A DNA stretch of 64,000 bases, from the NCBI GenBank assembly GCA_036245805.1, contig BTRK01000002.1, positions 8,800,689-8,864,688 of the forward strand. The letters run 5' to 3'. The position numbers and the translations under genes are program-made. Numbering within the stretch: the stretch's first letter is position 1; every line of letters starts with the position of its first letter. This document shows positions 1 to 12,593 of this stretch, piece after piece. The stretch is from Pristionchus mayeri (taxonomy: Eukaryota; Nematoda; Chromadorea; Rhabditida; Neodiplogasteridae). The notes beneath the pieces were generated by a model. That model was not told where the DNA came from. It saw only the letters and a list, made by a program, of their open reading frames with translations, and made no database searches.

Positions 1-1675
1 GACTCATTCTCGAACAAAATTGTATATTTTTATTCGATCTGTACATACACATATGTCTAATCTTTTCGATTTCTGAAAATTCGCATCATCAGCTTGTTGA
101 ACTCGGTTTCGTATTCCTTCCGGTTTCGATGCGAAAAATGAAGTTGGCAGAGATTTCCGCACACGATTCCACAGTCTTTTATCCCGTAAAATCCAGTGCA
201 TCTGAAATAAATTGGTGTGCATAAAGTACGGCCACGGCGTACATCACTCAGCGTATAAAGTACAGCCAAAAGCCCTCAGTACGACGTAAGTACGTTGTAC
301 GGCCCTCAGTGTATAAAGTACGGACACAATCTACGCCCAATATTTCCTTGTGGCCCCGTGCCCCTACGGTGTTCAGAAGTGCCTGCCGCCTTGATGAAAT
401 CAAAGCCAAACTTTCATAATTTCGAGAAAAAAAACTTTCATAATTTCGAGAAAAAAATACTTGTTCTTGCATGCCTCCAGTGTTGGGTAGGGTTCGGCAG
501 CAGTATCGGTCATCGTCTTAAGGTGCTTGTCCAGAATAGAATAATCGATCTTTCGCGCCCATTCTTTACAATTATGCTCACATGATTGGTTCGCCTCATT
601 ATGACAGTAGCAGATTTTGCATCTAAACGAAACGAGTTTAATAAACTAGAGTGTTTGGGTTAGTTCACTATGAGATACTGTTTGCGATGGATTGAACAAC
701 AAGGCCTCGGAAGAGCTCGAACATGCAAAATGGAGAACAAAGTGTGCATATTCGAATACTTCCCAAGAAAGCCTTCTATTGTGAGTCTCAGGTTTAGGCC
801 AGTTCCGAGGTCTTGATGAATATATCGCTCATATAAGTAAAAAAAACCCACAGGTACTCATTTTCCCTCAAGTGGCCTGTGTGATTCTTGGTATCGATGG
901 ATTCGAGAGCTGTCAGTTGCTGAGATACAAAAATAAAATTAAAATAATAAATTAAATCAACCAAACCTTCAGCTTCGAATCAGCAGAGATGAATTGCGTG
1001 AAGTGCAACGAGGGAATTGTGTCGTCCCTCACCAACGAGCCCTTTAAGTTTTTATTATTTGTATTATTTCCGATATTATGTGCTACCTCTATCTCTACAT
1101 GGAATTAGGTCGCATGAGAACTATGACGCCAAAACCACAATTGATATATCAAAGGCGGCATGACGCCATAGCTCACATCCGACGAAGTGCCCACTCCATT
1201 TCACTCGCGGATCTGACATGCACGCAGCGCGTGGCCGCGTCTCTCCCCTCTCGAGATATTATCTCCCCTCTAGAGCGATAAAGCAAAAATGCATGCCGCC
1301 GTAATCATTCCAAACTATTATATCGCGTACTATTTTATTCCACCACTCGCTGAATAATTGCAAAGACAAAGACAAAATGTAATACAAATTCCACACAACC
1401 CGTGTGTGAACCGGCATCTCATTCTAGTCGATGTGAATGTCTTTGGAATACGAGCCAATTATGTACATTTATGAAGAGAATGGTTAAACAGCATTTACCA
1501 ATAATTAAGAAATTTAAATCATGTTAGCGAAAACATGTAGATCTTGCACTATCGTTTTCCGAACTCTCCATCCTCGACGAAATCAGCGAGAATGAATTGA
1601 AGGAGCGGCCGAACCCTGTTCCGCTCTCGCTCATTATATGCACAATGATCAGGTCTACTAACTATATTATCTTAA
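1..1675. other. No gene recognised
   Basis: AT-rich sequence with short open frames that lack codon structure or recognisable motifs. The stretch from about 405 to 460 carries a short direct repeat of an 'actttcataatttcgagaaaa' type unit. The only structured item I see is the mini-MITE at 1,106-1,187, listed separately. Confidence 0.5.
1106..1187. repeat. Mini-MITE, AGGTCGGATGA family, copy 1
   Basis: About 80 bp with imperfect inverted ends (AGGTCGCATGAG at the left, CACATCCGACGAAG at the right) and the core 'atatatcaaaggcggcatga' followed by CGCCATAG. The same ends and core recur at 5,644-5,727 and 23,241-23,318, so this is a dispersed short inverted-repeat family. No coding capacity. Confidence 0.7.
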
Positions 1676-3230
1676 AACGCGTTCTCCGTAAGAACGCAGT
1701 GAAAGGGTGAGTTAGTGGCACAACTCCGGCAAAATGATTACCCAGGGCTCAAACTTTCAGAATATGACCAGTAGGCACCAATGATCGTTCAAACGAGAGT
1801 TGACGTCAAAATATCGATTTTGACCTACAAAAATCGATAATTTTAAATTTTCGATTTCGACCTCGTGTTATAGATCATTCGAAAGAGTTAGCATCTACCT
1901 TTTCGTCAAAAATAAGCTTTCTTGAAGCGCCAAATCGATTGAAATGTTCAATTTTTCGCTTATTTGCACATATCTAGCCGAAACTGCCCCACTTAAAGGC
2001 ACGACCACCCTCCAGTTCCAACATATGTTGTGTCAAATTTATCCTAGAATACAAATAACTTCTGAAATCGCAATATTTTCAGTGACGAAGAACTGAAAAT
2101 ATCGCTCGAAATGACAACTTCCATCGATTTTTAAAGGTTTAGATCAATTGATCTTCACTGGTTACTAATGATACACATCCCAATCGTCAAAATGTTTCAC
2201 ACGCGGTCTTGTAGAACATATATCAGTAGTTTACACAGCGCTACAAATGCAATTTCATGCTTCACAAATCGCGCTTTTCACCACTGAAATCATAAATTTC
2301 CCTGCTGCTAACTCACCATTTCTAAATTATTACACGTGTTGGCTGCACAAACTATATAGTATGGATAGCCATGAATATGAATCGGTGGCAAAGACCTCCA
2401 CCAACGATTCGACGCCCCGATTTTTAATGCTCAAATATGGAAGATCGATTGTTTCGGAAATATAAACAAACCGTTTTTGAGTCAAATTATGCGAATTTTA
2501 ATGAGTAATATGTTTTATAATCTTAAATTAACGAAAAATGTCAGATTTTCGAGATTTTGCAAAAATCGAAATTTTCATATTTAGAAAAATTCGAAATTGG
2601 ATAATAAGTGGATAATAAGTGTGCTTTTATCGTTGAATTATGATTCTTTAGAATATAAAAAACTTTGACCAAACATATAACTCATTAAAATTCACATAAT
2701 AAAACTCAAAAACGGTTTGTTTACATTTCCGAAACAATCAATCTTCCATATTTGAGCATCAAAAACCGGGGCGTCGAATCATTCGTGGAGGTCTTTGCGA
2801 CCGATTCATATCCATGGCTGTGCATACTACATAATTTATGCGGCCAACATGTGTAATACTTTAGAAATGGTGAGTTAGCAGCAGGGAAATTTATGATTTC
2901 AGTGGTGAAAAGCGTGATTTTTGAAACATGAAATTACATTTGTAACGCTGTGGAAACTACTGATATATGTTCTACAAGACCGCGTATGAAACATTTTGAC
3001 GATTGGGATGTGTATCATTAGTAAACAGTTAAGATCAATTGGTCTAAACCTTTAAAAATCGATAGAAGTTGTCATTTCGAGCGGTATTTTCAGTTCTTCG
3101 TCACTGAAAATATTGCGATTTCAAAAGTTATGTGTATTCTACGATAAATTTGGCACAAGATATGCCAGAACTGGAGGGTGGCCGTGATTTTAAGTGGGGT
3201 AGTTTCCTGCACTCTTACAGAGAACGCGTT
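1676..3230. mobile_element. TTAA-flanked palindromic foldback element (about 1.55 kb)
   Basis: The left end AACGCGTTCTCCGTAAGA and the inverted right end AACGCGTTCTCTGTAAGA are each bordered by TTAA (1,672-1,675 and 3,231-3,234). Most of the interior is one long inverted repeat: sequence at about 1,980-2,500 is repeated in reverse complement at about 2,680-3,190, with a centre near 2,590. No transposase is visible. TTAA target duplication is typical of piggyBac and Kolobok elements, so this looks like a non-autonomous derivative. Confidence 0.8.
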
Positions 3231-3302
3231 TTAAGTTCCGAATTTTAAATTCGATCTCGAACATAAAGAGTTTGACATTTTCTTATAACAGAGGTCTTCT
3301 GA

Positions 3303-4030
3303 GAGATTGCATGTGGCATTTGACAAACTGTTTAAAGTGCTTCAATCTGAATGCCATTATGGTAGTTGACGTGCCTGGGACATAGTAACTTTCAGTTAAG
3401 TCGGTGGGGCCGTAAATTCAAAACTGCCTAAAATCCGGCTCTGGAAATTTCGAAAATTCAAAAAATCATATATTCCTTAAAAGTTACGTAAAAAAGTCGA
3501 TCAAAAGAGCAAAATGACCGCCTCGTCGATTAGAATAATTACGCTGTTGAAGATAAATCTGTAGAAAAACAATAAAATGCCGAATAGAGGTCGAAAAAAT
3601 GCATAAAAATGCATGCCCTGAAAAAAAATATCTCTTTTACCTGTGAGATTATTTCAGATTCGAATTCTACGTCCTTTTTTACCCCGGGGAAAGCTGGTCT
3701 CGTACAAATTGCGAACACACTTTTTTTTGCTTTTTTGCTGTTTACGACCTCCAAAGCAATTTTTTTGTAAATTTCGGCATTTTATTGTTTTTCTACAGAT
3801 TTATCTTCAACATCGAAATTATTCTACTCGACGAGGCGGTAATTTTGCTTTTTTTTGATTTTTTTGAATTTTCGAAATTTCCAGAGCCGGATTTTTTTTT
3901 GAATTTACGGCCCACTGACTTAAATGAAAGTTACTAGTCATCAGTTACATCAACCACCAAAAGGGCATTCAGATTGAAGCACTTTGAACAGTTTGTCAAA
4001 GCGGGTCTCCATTTCATGCAATCTCATATT
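3303..4030. repeat. Palindromic foldback element (about 0.73 kb)
   Basis: Sequence from about 3,303 to 3,600 reappears as its reverse complement at about 3,745-4,030. Landmarks are 'cagtttgtcaaa' ends, 'tccggctctggaaatttcg', and 'gatttatcttcaac' near the centre. It is adjacent to the 1,676-3,230 element but unrelated by eye. I could not define a target duplication. Confidence 0.75.
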
Positions 4031-4332
4031 TCTTGTCAATATACACACTCTATCAGTTCTCTTTCAGACAAGCGATGCGAAGAAAACATTTATTACGAAA
4101 CTATGGCTATGTGACTTACTTATTCGTGCATGTATCCTGGTCTGCGTCTGGTTCCGCACTTCTGATTGATCTGATCCGTTTGTCTAGAGTGTCGTAATCA
4201 ATTGTTTCAGCGAGGGAAGCACATCCGCAAGATCGCACGTCTTCATTGTGAAAGTTTTACACCTAAATATTGACTTTTAAAAATATCTTTGCTCAATAGA
4301 CCACTGTTTATTCCACTGTTTGATATGTTTAA

Positions 4333-4850
4333 TCCAACCAGTAGGTGGGCAACTCCCCACCCACTGCTTTGGATACTTGTTAGCAACTGGTCAGGCAAGT
4401 GATTTACCGGGGAGGTGAAAATTGGTAAAACGACAATTGGTAAACTCGTCACCGTTCGCTTGCAATTTGGCGCAGCGACTTGGGAGTTGTTTCATTGTAA
4501 TCAGTGTGCGATCCCATACATTTGCATTTACTATGTCTTGTTACCAGGCGATCATGAGTTTATAGGGGGTCATGGAAAAAAGGGAATAGGGGGTCATGGA
4601 AATGCACGTTCCATGAAGTAAAACTCATGATCGACTTTTAGCAAGACTTACATATGCAAATGTAGCGGAGCGCATACTGGTTACAATGAAACAACTTCCA
4701 AGTCGCCGCGCTAAATTGCAGGTGAACGGCGACGAGTTTACCAATAGTCACCCCCCAATCCAAACTCTGGTTAACCAGTTGCCTCGCAAGTTGGAAACCA
4801 GTATCCCTACCAGTGGGTAAGGAGTTGCCAAGCTACCGGTTGGAAGAAAC
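4333..4850. repeat. Palindromic foldback element (about 0.5 kb)
   Basis: Diverged inverted repeat: 'ccaaccagtaggtgggcaac' on the left pairs with 'gttgccaagctaccggttgg' on the right. In the interior, a tract around 'gagtttacc' and 'gttgtttcattgtaa' matches its complement. The central loop holds a short direct repeat of 'atagggggtcatggaaa'. No coding capacity. Confidence 0.7.
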
Positions 4851-5643
4851 CTGAGTATGATGAGATATCAAATTGGCTCAAAAATACTCAATCTCTTGAA
4901 TGCGTGCGGCAGTCTGATTGAATTTAGCGAAACCTTCCACCCAACTCAAATCAGTTTCATTCAATGTACTGAGACCTTCCATCCAACTCAATCCCTGAAA
5001 TGCAATATATTTGATGCTGATATACAATTCACACTACCATTTTCCATTTTGGGTAATTATTTCGGATGTTTTTTCAGGTGCACTAAATAACAGATGAACC
5101 AATGGCAAATTCAAATCGCCTGAAACTTACAAAACATATCCAAAAATGGAACATTAATCAATACATTTTTCTTGTCCCAGCCCCACAGGAAGTGCTTGAA
5201 GCCGATAGTGTCCTTCCAGAATACTCGAATTCCCTTCCAAATCACTGGCTGGATTGCTTCGTCAGAGGCGACGAAAGCAAAAAGTGAAGAAAAAGAAGAA
5301 TGCGAAGGCGCATTTGGTCGTGGCTAGTAGCCGACAAAAATGAAGATTGATTTATATACACGCCGTGAATGGGCAATAAAATATGCATTTTAAGGACAAA
5401 GCGGTTTTCTGTTCGGATCTGTTCTACTATTCTTGCTATTTTTTTGGGAATTTCAATAGCATGTTTCAGTAAATACGTACCTTTGCCCATCATTAAGCAC
5501 ACCTTCATCATGAATTTTATATTTACATAATACCAGCATTACAAGTTTGGGGTTGTTCTGTTGGGATTTAGGAATTCCTTGAAGAATGCCTTGAACTGAA
5601 ATTTGAAGTGCAGTTAACAAAGTTGGTAGAATCTTTGGGGCAC
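4851..5643. other. No gene recognised
   Basis: Short open frames only. A small imperfect tandem duplication is visible at about 4,929-4,995 ('gaaaccttccacccaactca' versus 'gagaccttccatccaactca'). Nothing else structured. Confidence 0.4.
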
Positions 5644-5727
5644 CAGGTCGGATGAGCAATATGACGTCATGAAAAATTTGACATATCAAAGGCGGAATGA
5701 CGTCATAGTTCTAATCCGAGCTAGTGC
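5644..5727. repeat. Mini-MITE, AGGTCGGATGA family, copy 2
   Basis: Ends AGGTCGGATGAGCA and TAATCCGAGCTAGTG. It contains two TGACGTCAT octamer-like palindromes and the family core 'atatcaaaggcgg'. Same family as 1,106-1,187 and 23,241-23,318. Confidence 0.75.
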
Positions 5728-5788
5728 CAGCTTTGGTAGTTGCACGTATGCGCTTCACATATAACCATGAGCCTAAAATAGTAGCCAT

Positions 5789-6389
5789 TAGGGATGCCTA
5801 TACGGAATTGAAACCGATTTGCCGTTTTGATTTACATTTTATTCCTCCTAAACGGAATCGCCGTGATCGGTCTCATTTTTCGACGGCGCGCCGAGTCTAA
5901 ACGGAATTCCGTAATGAATTATGGTAATCAACTATATTGACCAATTCTTATCGAACGAACATTTTCTTTTTTTATTAATAATAAACTATTCATAACGCCC
6001 TTAGACGTCCCTTAGACGTCTTCGGAATCATTTTCGGTTCCACTTTATGTCCGATTCAGGAGTGGTGAAGTCCAGCAAAAAAATTGCAAAATACTTGTTG
6101 CAAATGGAAATCGAACCTAATGTCTGCCTATTCGAAGACATTTCACTTATCCACTTTACCACTAGTAATACTGCAAGAGTTGTGGAATGCTCCGCCATTA
6201 TTGGATTTCCGCCTGTCCAGATATTTTGTGATGACCGCTCTACTGAGCACTAAAACGGGAGAATGGCAAAACGGTTTGCCGTTTTGACACGCCATTCCGC
6301 ATACCAAATGAGGCAGACAAGCCGATAACGGAATGGAATGAGAGATAAATGAGGAAAACGACGAGACATTTTCCGTTTAGACAACCCTA
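5789..6389. mobile_element. hAT-type MITE (601 bp) with perfect 8-bp target duplication
   Basis: Ends TAGGGATG and CAACCCTA are inverted with one mismatch, and the imperfect terminal repeat extends about 17 bp. They are flanked by identical 8-bp copies of GTAGCCAT at 5,781-5,788 and 6,390-6,397. An 8-bp duplication with TAGGG-type ends is the signature of hAT elements. No transposase remains, so it is non-autonomous. Confidence 0.85.
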
Positions 6390-6397
6390 GTAGCCAT

Positions 6398-7332
6398 AGA
6401 TCCGCGTCAGACTCCTTGCTTCCGATAACCTGATTCGTTTGTCCAGAAATCGTATTCAATCATTTTCAATCATTGAAGAGCATCCAGAGCATAGGGCGTT
6501 GTCATCACAATATGTCATATTGAACCTTCAATTGTGCCATAAAATTAAATACATTAGCGAAATCCTCCTCAATGTGGCATAGACCATATATTTCATATGA
6601 GCTGAATAATACAGAGGTATCCTTTGTGCCTCTAAAAATATTACGCACTTCCCCTCATACTCGCTTTCTCAACCATATCATGTTCGGTAATATCACTATG
6701 TGCGTATGTATCGGGTAGGGGGAACACCCAAGATACAAGGCTGATTTTAATTGCGCGTCTCCACCTGAGATGAAATAAACTATCCTTGCCGTCGTTTGTT
6801 TCCCTCGCCAGCATTCTAGTTTGCATCATAAGTTCGTCAATCCCCCGACATCCGGTTGTCCCCAACTCTTCTCCCCCCTCTCTATATCTCTCAATATCCT
6901 CCCCGATATCGCATCCTCCTCCAATGTGGCCCCTGCGTAGGTTACAACATAACTCGTCCTCTCCCCGCTTTCTCCCCCTCCTCCACCTCTCCTCCCCCCT
7001 CTCCCCCTTCTCCTCCCCCTCCCTCATCCTCCCCCACTCTTCACCTCTCTGCCGTTTCTGATGGATTACAACACATCGGAGCGATGAGAAGAAATGGAAA
7101 GAAAAGGCGGAAAAAAGAGGAAGAATCAGAGCACATCTGGCGTATTTCACCCGTTTATGAGAATGCATTTATCCACAAAAATGAGTGTGTGAGGAAAGGC
7201 AAGCGAACCGCGTTGGCTCTTGTATCAAGTGATTCAAGGTTCAAGGTACACAAACAGGGCGGGTGAAGAAGGACTAGCGAACACGGCGATCAACGATTAC
7301 GGTAGATTATCGATTAGAAAGGGGCGTTTGAT
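6398..7332. other. Gene-free stretch with CT-rich tract
   Basis: About 6,860-7,050 is strongly pyrimidine-rich (runs of ctcc/ccct) and produces long spurious open frames on both strands. It lies just downstream of the troponin I stop codon. I see no exon structure. Confidence 0.5.
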
Positions 7333-10143
7333 CTACTCCTCCTCCTCTTCCTCCTCCTCGTCCTCCTCTTCATCCTCGACCTCGGGTGCCTCGGAGGGCT
7401 CCTCCTCCTCGGGTGCGGCCTCCTCAACCTGGAATAGGTGATCTTTAGCCTTTGATTTTGAAAGATGAGACATATTTTACTATGTTTTCCTTTTTGAATG
7501 TTTTAGTTGAAAAATTCTGATGTTAGGACACTTTCTTGTCCCTGGTTAGAGGATATGCGCGAAACTTGAGATAACAATCAGTTATGAGTACTAGTGTTAG
7601 AAATTCGAGTAACCACATCTTCATGCCTCTTCACGCTCTATCTCTCTAAACTCTTTCACCAGCAGAATTATATATAATTTCTCGAACTCTAGCCGGCAGC
7701 CCACCAACTCGTGCTATGTATCTTGTTCTTGCCAATGGCTAGACGATATGCGTGAAACCCGATCGAAGAAAGCGCTAGAAGCATCCTAAACCCCCTCTTC
7801 CTCTTCACCTCGTGTTATGCCTCGTTTTTTTTTCCAATGGTCAGATTATAGAAACCCAAGAGATGAAAAAAAACTAGCCTTCTCCTTCTCCTCCTTGACC
7901 TCCTCCTTCACTTCCTCGGCCTTCTTCTCGCCTCCCTTCTTCGACCACTCAGGCTTGCCGTCCTTCTTCTTCTTTAAAATGCATCGATTTGGAATAACAT
8001 TATAATCCATCGTCATTTTTTTATATAATTTATCATCTGGTACAAATTAATTTCATTCCATTCAACTTCCTCAAAAAATACGGGAATGAACAAATGAATT
8101 CAGACATGGCGGGATTTTTCGAAATATGAGGAGATTAGGGCGGCAAGAACGGATCACGGGTCGACATTTTGACCCTCTAAAACGGGTCAGATACGGGTCG
8201 GTAGGTGACCCGCCGGATTCGGGTAGAAACGGGTCAAGCGTGAGAGATAGATAGGAAGAGCAAGAGCGAGAGATCATATTGAACGGAGAGAGCGCAGAGA
8301 GACGCGTCTCTCTTCACCCTCTCTCTTTATTGCACTCTCTCGGTCTTCCTCTTCCTATCTCGCCCTGGAGGGTGAGGGAGGGAGCCGCTTCTTACCCGCA
8401 ATTACGGGCCACATACGGGTCAGGGTCATAAAAACGGGTGACCCGACAGACTCGTCAGCAACGCGGGAAACCCGTGACCCGTTCTTGCCGCCCTAGAGGA
8501 CATGTACCTTGGCGAGCATTATCGATTTTCGGTATAGGCCGTGACAAGATCAGGGTTAACAATGCCAGGAGACGCACCTTGGCGAGGACCTCCTCCACGG
8601 CGTTCTCCTTCTTGACGACCTTCAGACCGGCCCTGAAGTCGGCCTTGGGGGCGGTCTTGGCGTCTCCCTCGCCTGAAAATTCGAGCGAATTATTTACTTT
8701 TCCAACACATTTTCAATAAAATTATGCTTAATCTGTATCGTGAAAACATTCCGGCTAGAACATTATTAGAAAACATTGAAATTTAAGCTGTTGTTAAGTG
8801 CAAATGTGTGATACTCACTGGCCATCTTCTTGAACTTGTTGTCGTACTTGGAGACCTTCTTGAGCGCGGGCTTGGCGCTGCAAATTTCCATTGTATTTTC
8901 GAAAATATGACGCCATTTTATGCATCAAACTAATGAAAAATGGGCAAAAATCAATGCAAATTACTCACTACTTTCCTCGCAAGTCGTTGACCTCGATGTT
9001 CATCTGGTTGATGGCATTCTGGTTGGCCTAAAACGCATATTTTCGAAAATAATTAACTTAAATAGTTAATTAATAACCAATAATTAATAAACTAACGTTG
9101 ACGATGGCGTTGATGTCGTACTTCTCGGACTCGAGCTGTCGGACCTTCTCGAATAGCTCGTTGTAGATGGCCTCAAGCTTGCCTGAAAACAGGTTTTCCG
9201 GAAATGCCATTTTGCGGAAACGGAAACGTTAAATTGTTGTATATTTCACTACGAAAACCATCACAGATACAGTGCATATTTCAGATTTGATCTTTGATCT
9301 TTGAACTCTAATCAGGCCACTTACCCTTGTCATCAACGGAGTCGACGTTGGGCATGGGGATGGTGCGCTCGGCGAGGGCCTTAATTTGCATAGTTATTGC
9401 GAGGTTAAAGATCCTATCTTGCATATTTAGTGCACATTAATTATGTCCATAAGTTCTTTGGAATTGATTTTGCTCCTTCTGTGCATTATGTCATTGGATT
9501 CAGGAGATAAATTCGGAATAATGTGTTCCGTGATTGAGGAATGCAGGCGATCGATCCAAGTTACAGTAGCCCCTAGATAAAGTAACCACTCACCTTCTGC
9601 CTCTCCTGCTCCTTGGCGAGCTGCTGCGCCTTGAGACCCTCGGCGGCCTTGGACATCAGAATCTTCTGCAGAGGGGTTACGGTAATATTTTCATACGGTA
9701 GCAATAACGATTTACATTTCCTCGTCTAGGTCAAAGACACATACACTCTATTCGAAACCTCAACTATTTAATCTCGAACTGTAGATCTTAGCACAACTTA
9801 GTTATCGATCGATTACGGTAGTTGTAGGTCACTCACTCTGAGCTTCTTCTTTCTCTCGGGCGTCAAGAATCCCTTCTTGGCCTTCTTTCCTGCCTTGCCG
9901 GCCTCCTCGAGGCGCTTGCGCACCTGGCAAATACCGATATTATTATCAGAAAATCGATAATTGGAAAATCAATAGCAGGGAATGGTATGCTACTGTATCG
10001 GGGATCAGGGGAAATACCGTACCTCGGCCTTCTTGCGCTCGCGCTCCTCGGCCTTGCGCTGTGCCTCCTGAATTATGCTAATTAGTAAATTAATTAAATA
10101 CATTGAATAAAAAAAAACGAACATCTCCGTCGTGGTCGGCCAT
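7333..10143 (-). CDS. Troponin I
   Basis: Inhibitory subunit of the thin-filament troponin complex, acting in muscle. Eleven exons on the minus strand splice in frame to 255 residues: 10141..10143 start; exons 10123-10143, 10023-10067, 9837-9923, 9594-9665, 9325-9379, 9097-9182, 8969-9027, 8819-8877, 8578-8672, 7879-7971, 7333-7428. Recognisable family blocks are [12 protein letters not shown] (about residues 40-51), [15 protein letters not shown] (about 78-92), [14 protein letters not shown], and GKPEWSKK near the C terminus. An acidic Glu-rich tail of nematode type ends the protein. Length fits nematode troponin I (about 240-260 residues). Exon 1 encodes only seven residues. The last intron would start with GC (AG|gctagt) rather than GT; GT donors inside exon 10 are an alternative that would shorten it. 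The intron between exons 9 and 10 carries a hAT MITE. Confidence 0.93.
8136..8495. mobile_element. hAT-type MITE (360 bp) inside troponin I intron
   Basis: Inverted ends TAGGGCGGCAAGAACGG and CGTTCTTGCCGCCCTA are flanked by near-identical 8-bp duplications (GAGGAGAT / GAGGACAT). The interior repeats CGGGTCA/TGACCCG units. It lies wholly within the intron between exons 9 and 10 of the troponin I gene and leaves both splice sites untouched. Confidence 0.85.
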
Positions 10144-12593
10144 TGTGTGCGGTCGGATACTACCTATCAAATTTAGAACATATTCGGAAATACGTCAAAG
10201 AAACAACGAGCGAAACAGAAACGTGAGCGCTCGAATCAACTCCGGCTTCCAATCTAGTGCCTTCTCCCTTCTCTCCTTTCCGCCTCTCCTCCCAGAGTCC
10301 TCCTTTACACCAGGAGTGATCTTAGAGGGAGAGATGATCTCTCACTTTCGCGCGCTATCTCGTCCGCTCTAAACGTCGCGCGCCCTCCTCGATTTGAGTG
10401 TTATCTCAGCGTATATTCAGGGCACGCCCACTCCATTCGCCCTACGGCGCTATCGATTCGGGAGGGGGATCGGAAGGAAGGATTGAGAGAGGGAGGGGGA
10501 AGGTTGATTGATGGCCCGGGCGAGAATAGCGGGCTGCTTCTGATTGTGTCACGCAGGAATCTAGGGAATGTCTTGTACTCTGACTTCGTTGACCCGTTCG
10601 TCTGATTGGGTGCAATAATCGTTATTCTGCAAGTTTTGCGAGGGAAATAAATATCATTTCCAAATTGTTGATCCGCATTGGTTCTCACTCTTTTATCCAG
10701 GGTATTAGGTATGTCAGTTTGTCGTCTAGAAGTTTTTTGAGCATCCCCCATCACTGAAGAGACAGGTTGAGATTCCGCGGCGACAACAAACATGCATTTA
10801 GTGACGGCTGGCTTGGGCCGGTGGTGGAGGAGAGTTGGGTTTGGAATAGTTGAGACGGACCCTCTCCTTTCGCGAATTTAGAGTCATCCGCATGATATCG
10901 CCTTGTAATAGTTCTTCGAAAGAGCTAACAGCATAGTTGCCCAACACTGGCGGGGGGGGGGGTGTTCAGGCCATGACCGATCTTGATTTGAGGGGGGGGG
11001 GAGTGCGTTTCCATGAGGTCATCGGGGATGTCGCCGGCATGGGTAACTATGGCGGACATCATTGATCTCTCCTCGTTTCACACACTATCTCGCTGGGTCA
11101 GAGAGCACACAGGACCCCACATTCCGACTTGGTAACACTAGTTGATATTGCGCTCCGACAACCCGCATTTTTTAGTGTCTCTGCGGGCTAGTACCCATAG
11201 CTTGCTGCTGATCGCAAGTGTGAGCATTATCGATCGAATCTCACAGCTTGTCGGTGCTCTTTTAATCCCCCAGGTTGGGGGATCTCAGGAACAATCGCGA
11301 AAACAAGTGGAGAGACTGACAGCTGAGACGAGTGGGCAGAGGGGACTAAAAATACGAGACGAGACGTGCAGAAAGATGATACAATGCGAAAAAAAGGTTG
11401 AGAGCAAAGGGCGATGGCCACAAGATATAATATGTTTTGGATAAGTGTGTGCACTTTTGAATGACTCTGGACTACACGACTTGCGGGACAAAATGCTATG
11501 TCAAGAATTACACAGGATACGACGTAACTGAACTGATGGTGTGGTTGCAGTACTATGTATCATCATTGCTGTTCATCAGTTGCGGCGATCTCGCGACCAT
11601 GAACCCAGGTTCATTGACGCGAGGTCGCCAGCGGCGTGCGCAGTTATGTGTATCATACTGCGGCGAAAACATCTGAACATGTCGTCCATTGTAGCACTTG
11701 GAAGCAGAAACAGATTAGAAGGTCACCTGATCAAAATAATGCTTTAGACCTGAAATAATGCTCCTAATTATCTCGCTATCATACAATCATAAACCCTCAA
11801 TATCGTAGTGTGACACTCGTAACCTAACGCTCTCGAACTCCCTTCCCAGCCAAGATCATGTCCAGTATTTCTATCGTCACCCTTAGAAATACGCCATGTT
11901 TTGTTCTCAACTAGGCTCTCAACATTATAACATTCTCAATCCACTTGCATGCCAAATATAACCTGATCTATTTTCGTTGTAACCTTCAAGGCCATCTCAA
12001 TATGTGTTTTTGTTTAATATTTTCTCATTATTTGTGCAGTATTCTAAACACTTTCATCTGATCAGTGTACATAATGCACACAATCCGTGGAAGACTCAGT
12101 ACATTTTCCTGATCGCTAAATCACTAAGGAAACTTCACATGAACCATTGTAGGCATAACCATTTCGTCATAGTAATAGCTATGGGCATGCAATTCCCTGT
12201 AGGGTCGAAGAATATGTGACGTTAGATTACTGATCATTACGCATAAGTTTTGAGCATATGCAAAGCATCATCGTTTGTATCGTTTGATGCATTTCCTTAT
12301 GAGCAAGAGAATACAAAACCAACACGATTGTAGTCGAGCTTGCGATACTGAATAAGTAAGTGATTTGAGATATATCACTGAATTGAAAATAAATATAGAT
12401 CTAAATGTACGTTCGAATTATATTATTTTATCCATGAAAATACCACAACAGCTTAGCAAAAACGGGTGAATTTTGTTTGGTTCGTTACATCTCAATCGTA
12501 CTGACTAACTGCACTAAAATGGGCTACTTCTTTCTTTGGCTTTTGCCAAACGAAACAAGTTGAAACGTCAACACAGTTTTTTTTTCCACTAAA
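10144..12593. other. No gene recognised; troponin I upstream region
   Basis: Contains whatever promoter troponin I uses (immediately right of 10,143), but I cannot point to a defined element. Two G homopolymer runs lie at about 10,951-10,962 and 10,993-11,002. Open frames on both strands up to 130 residues lack recognisable motifs. Confidence 0.4.

Noticed and set aside
6641..7168. 175-codon minus-strand open frame and overlapping plus-strand frames
   Set aside because: They come from a CT-rich low-complexity tract; no splice structure, motifs or sensible composition.
7220..7441. Plus-strand frame with a poly-Ser run
   Set aside because: It is the antisense of the Glu-rich tail of troponin I.
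10401..10793. 130-codon minus-strand frame upstream of troponin I
   Set aside because: No recognisable motif, no paralogue in the window and no exon support; left as unassigned.
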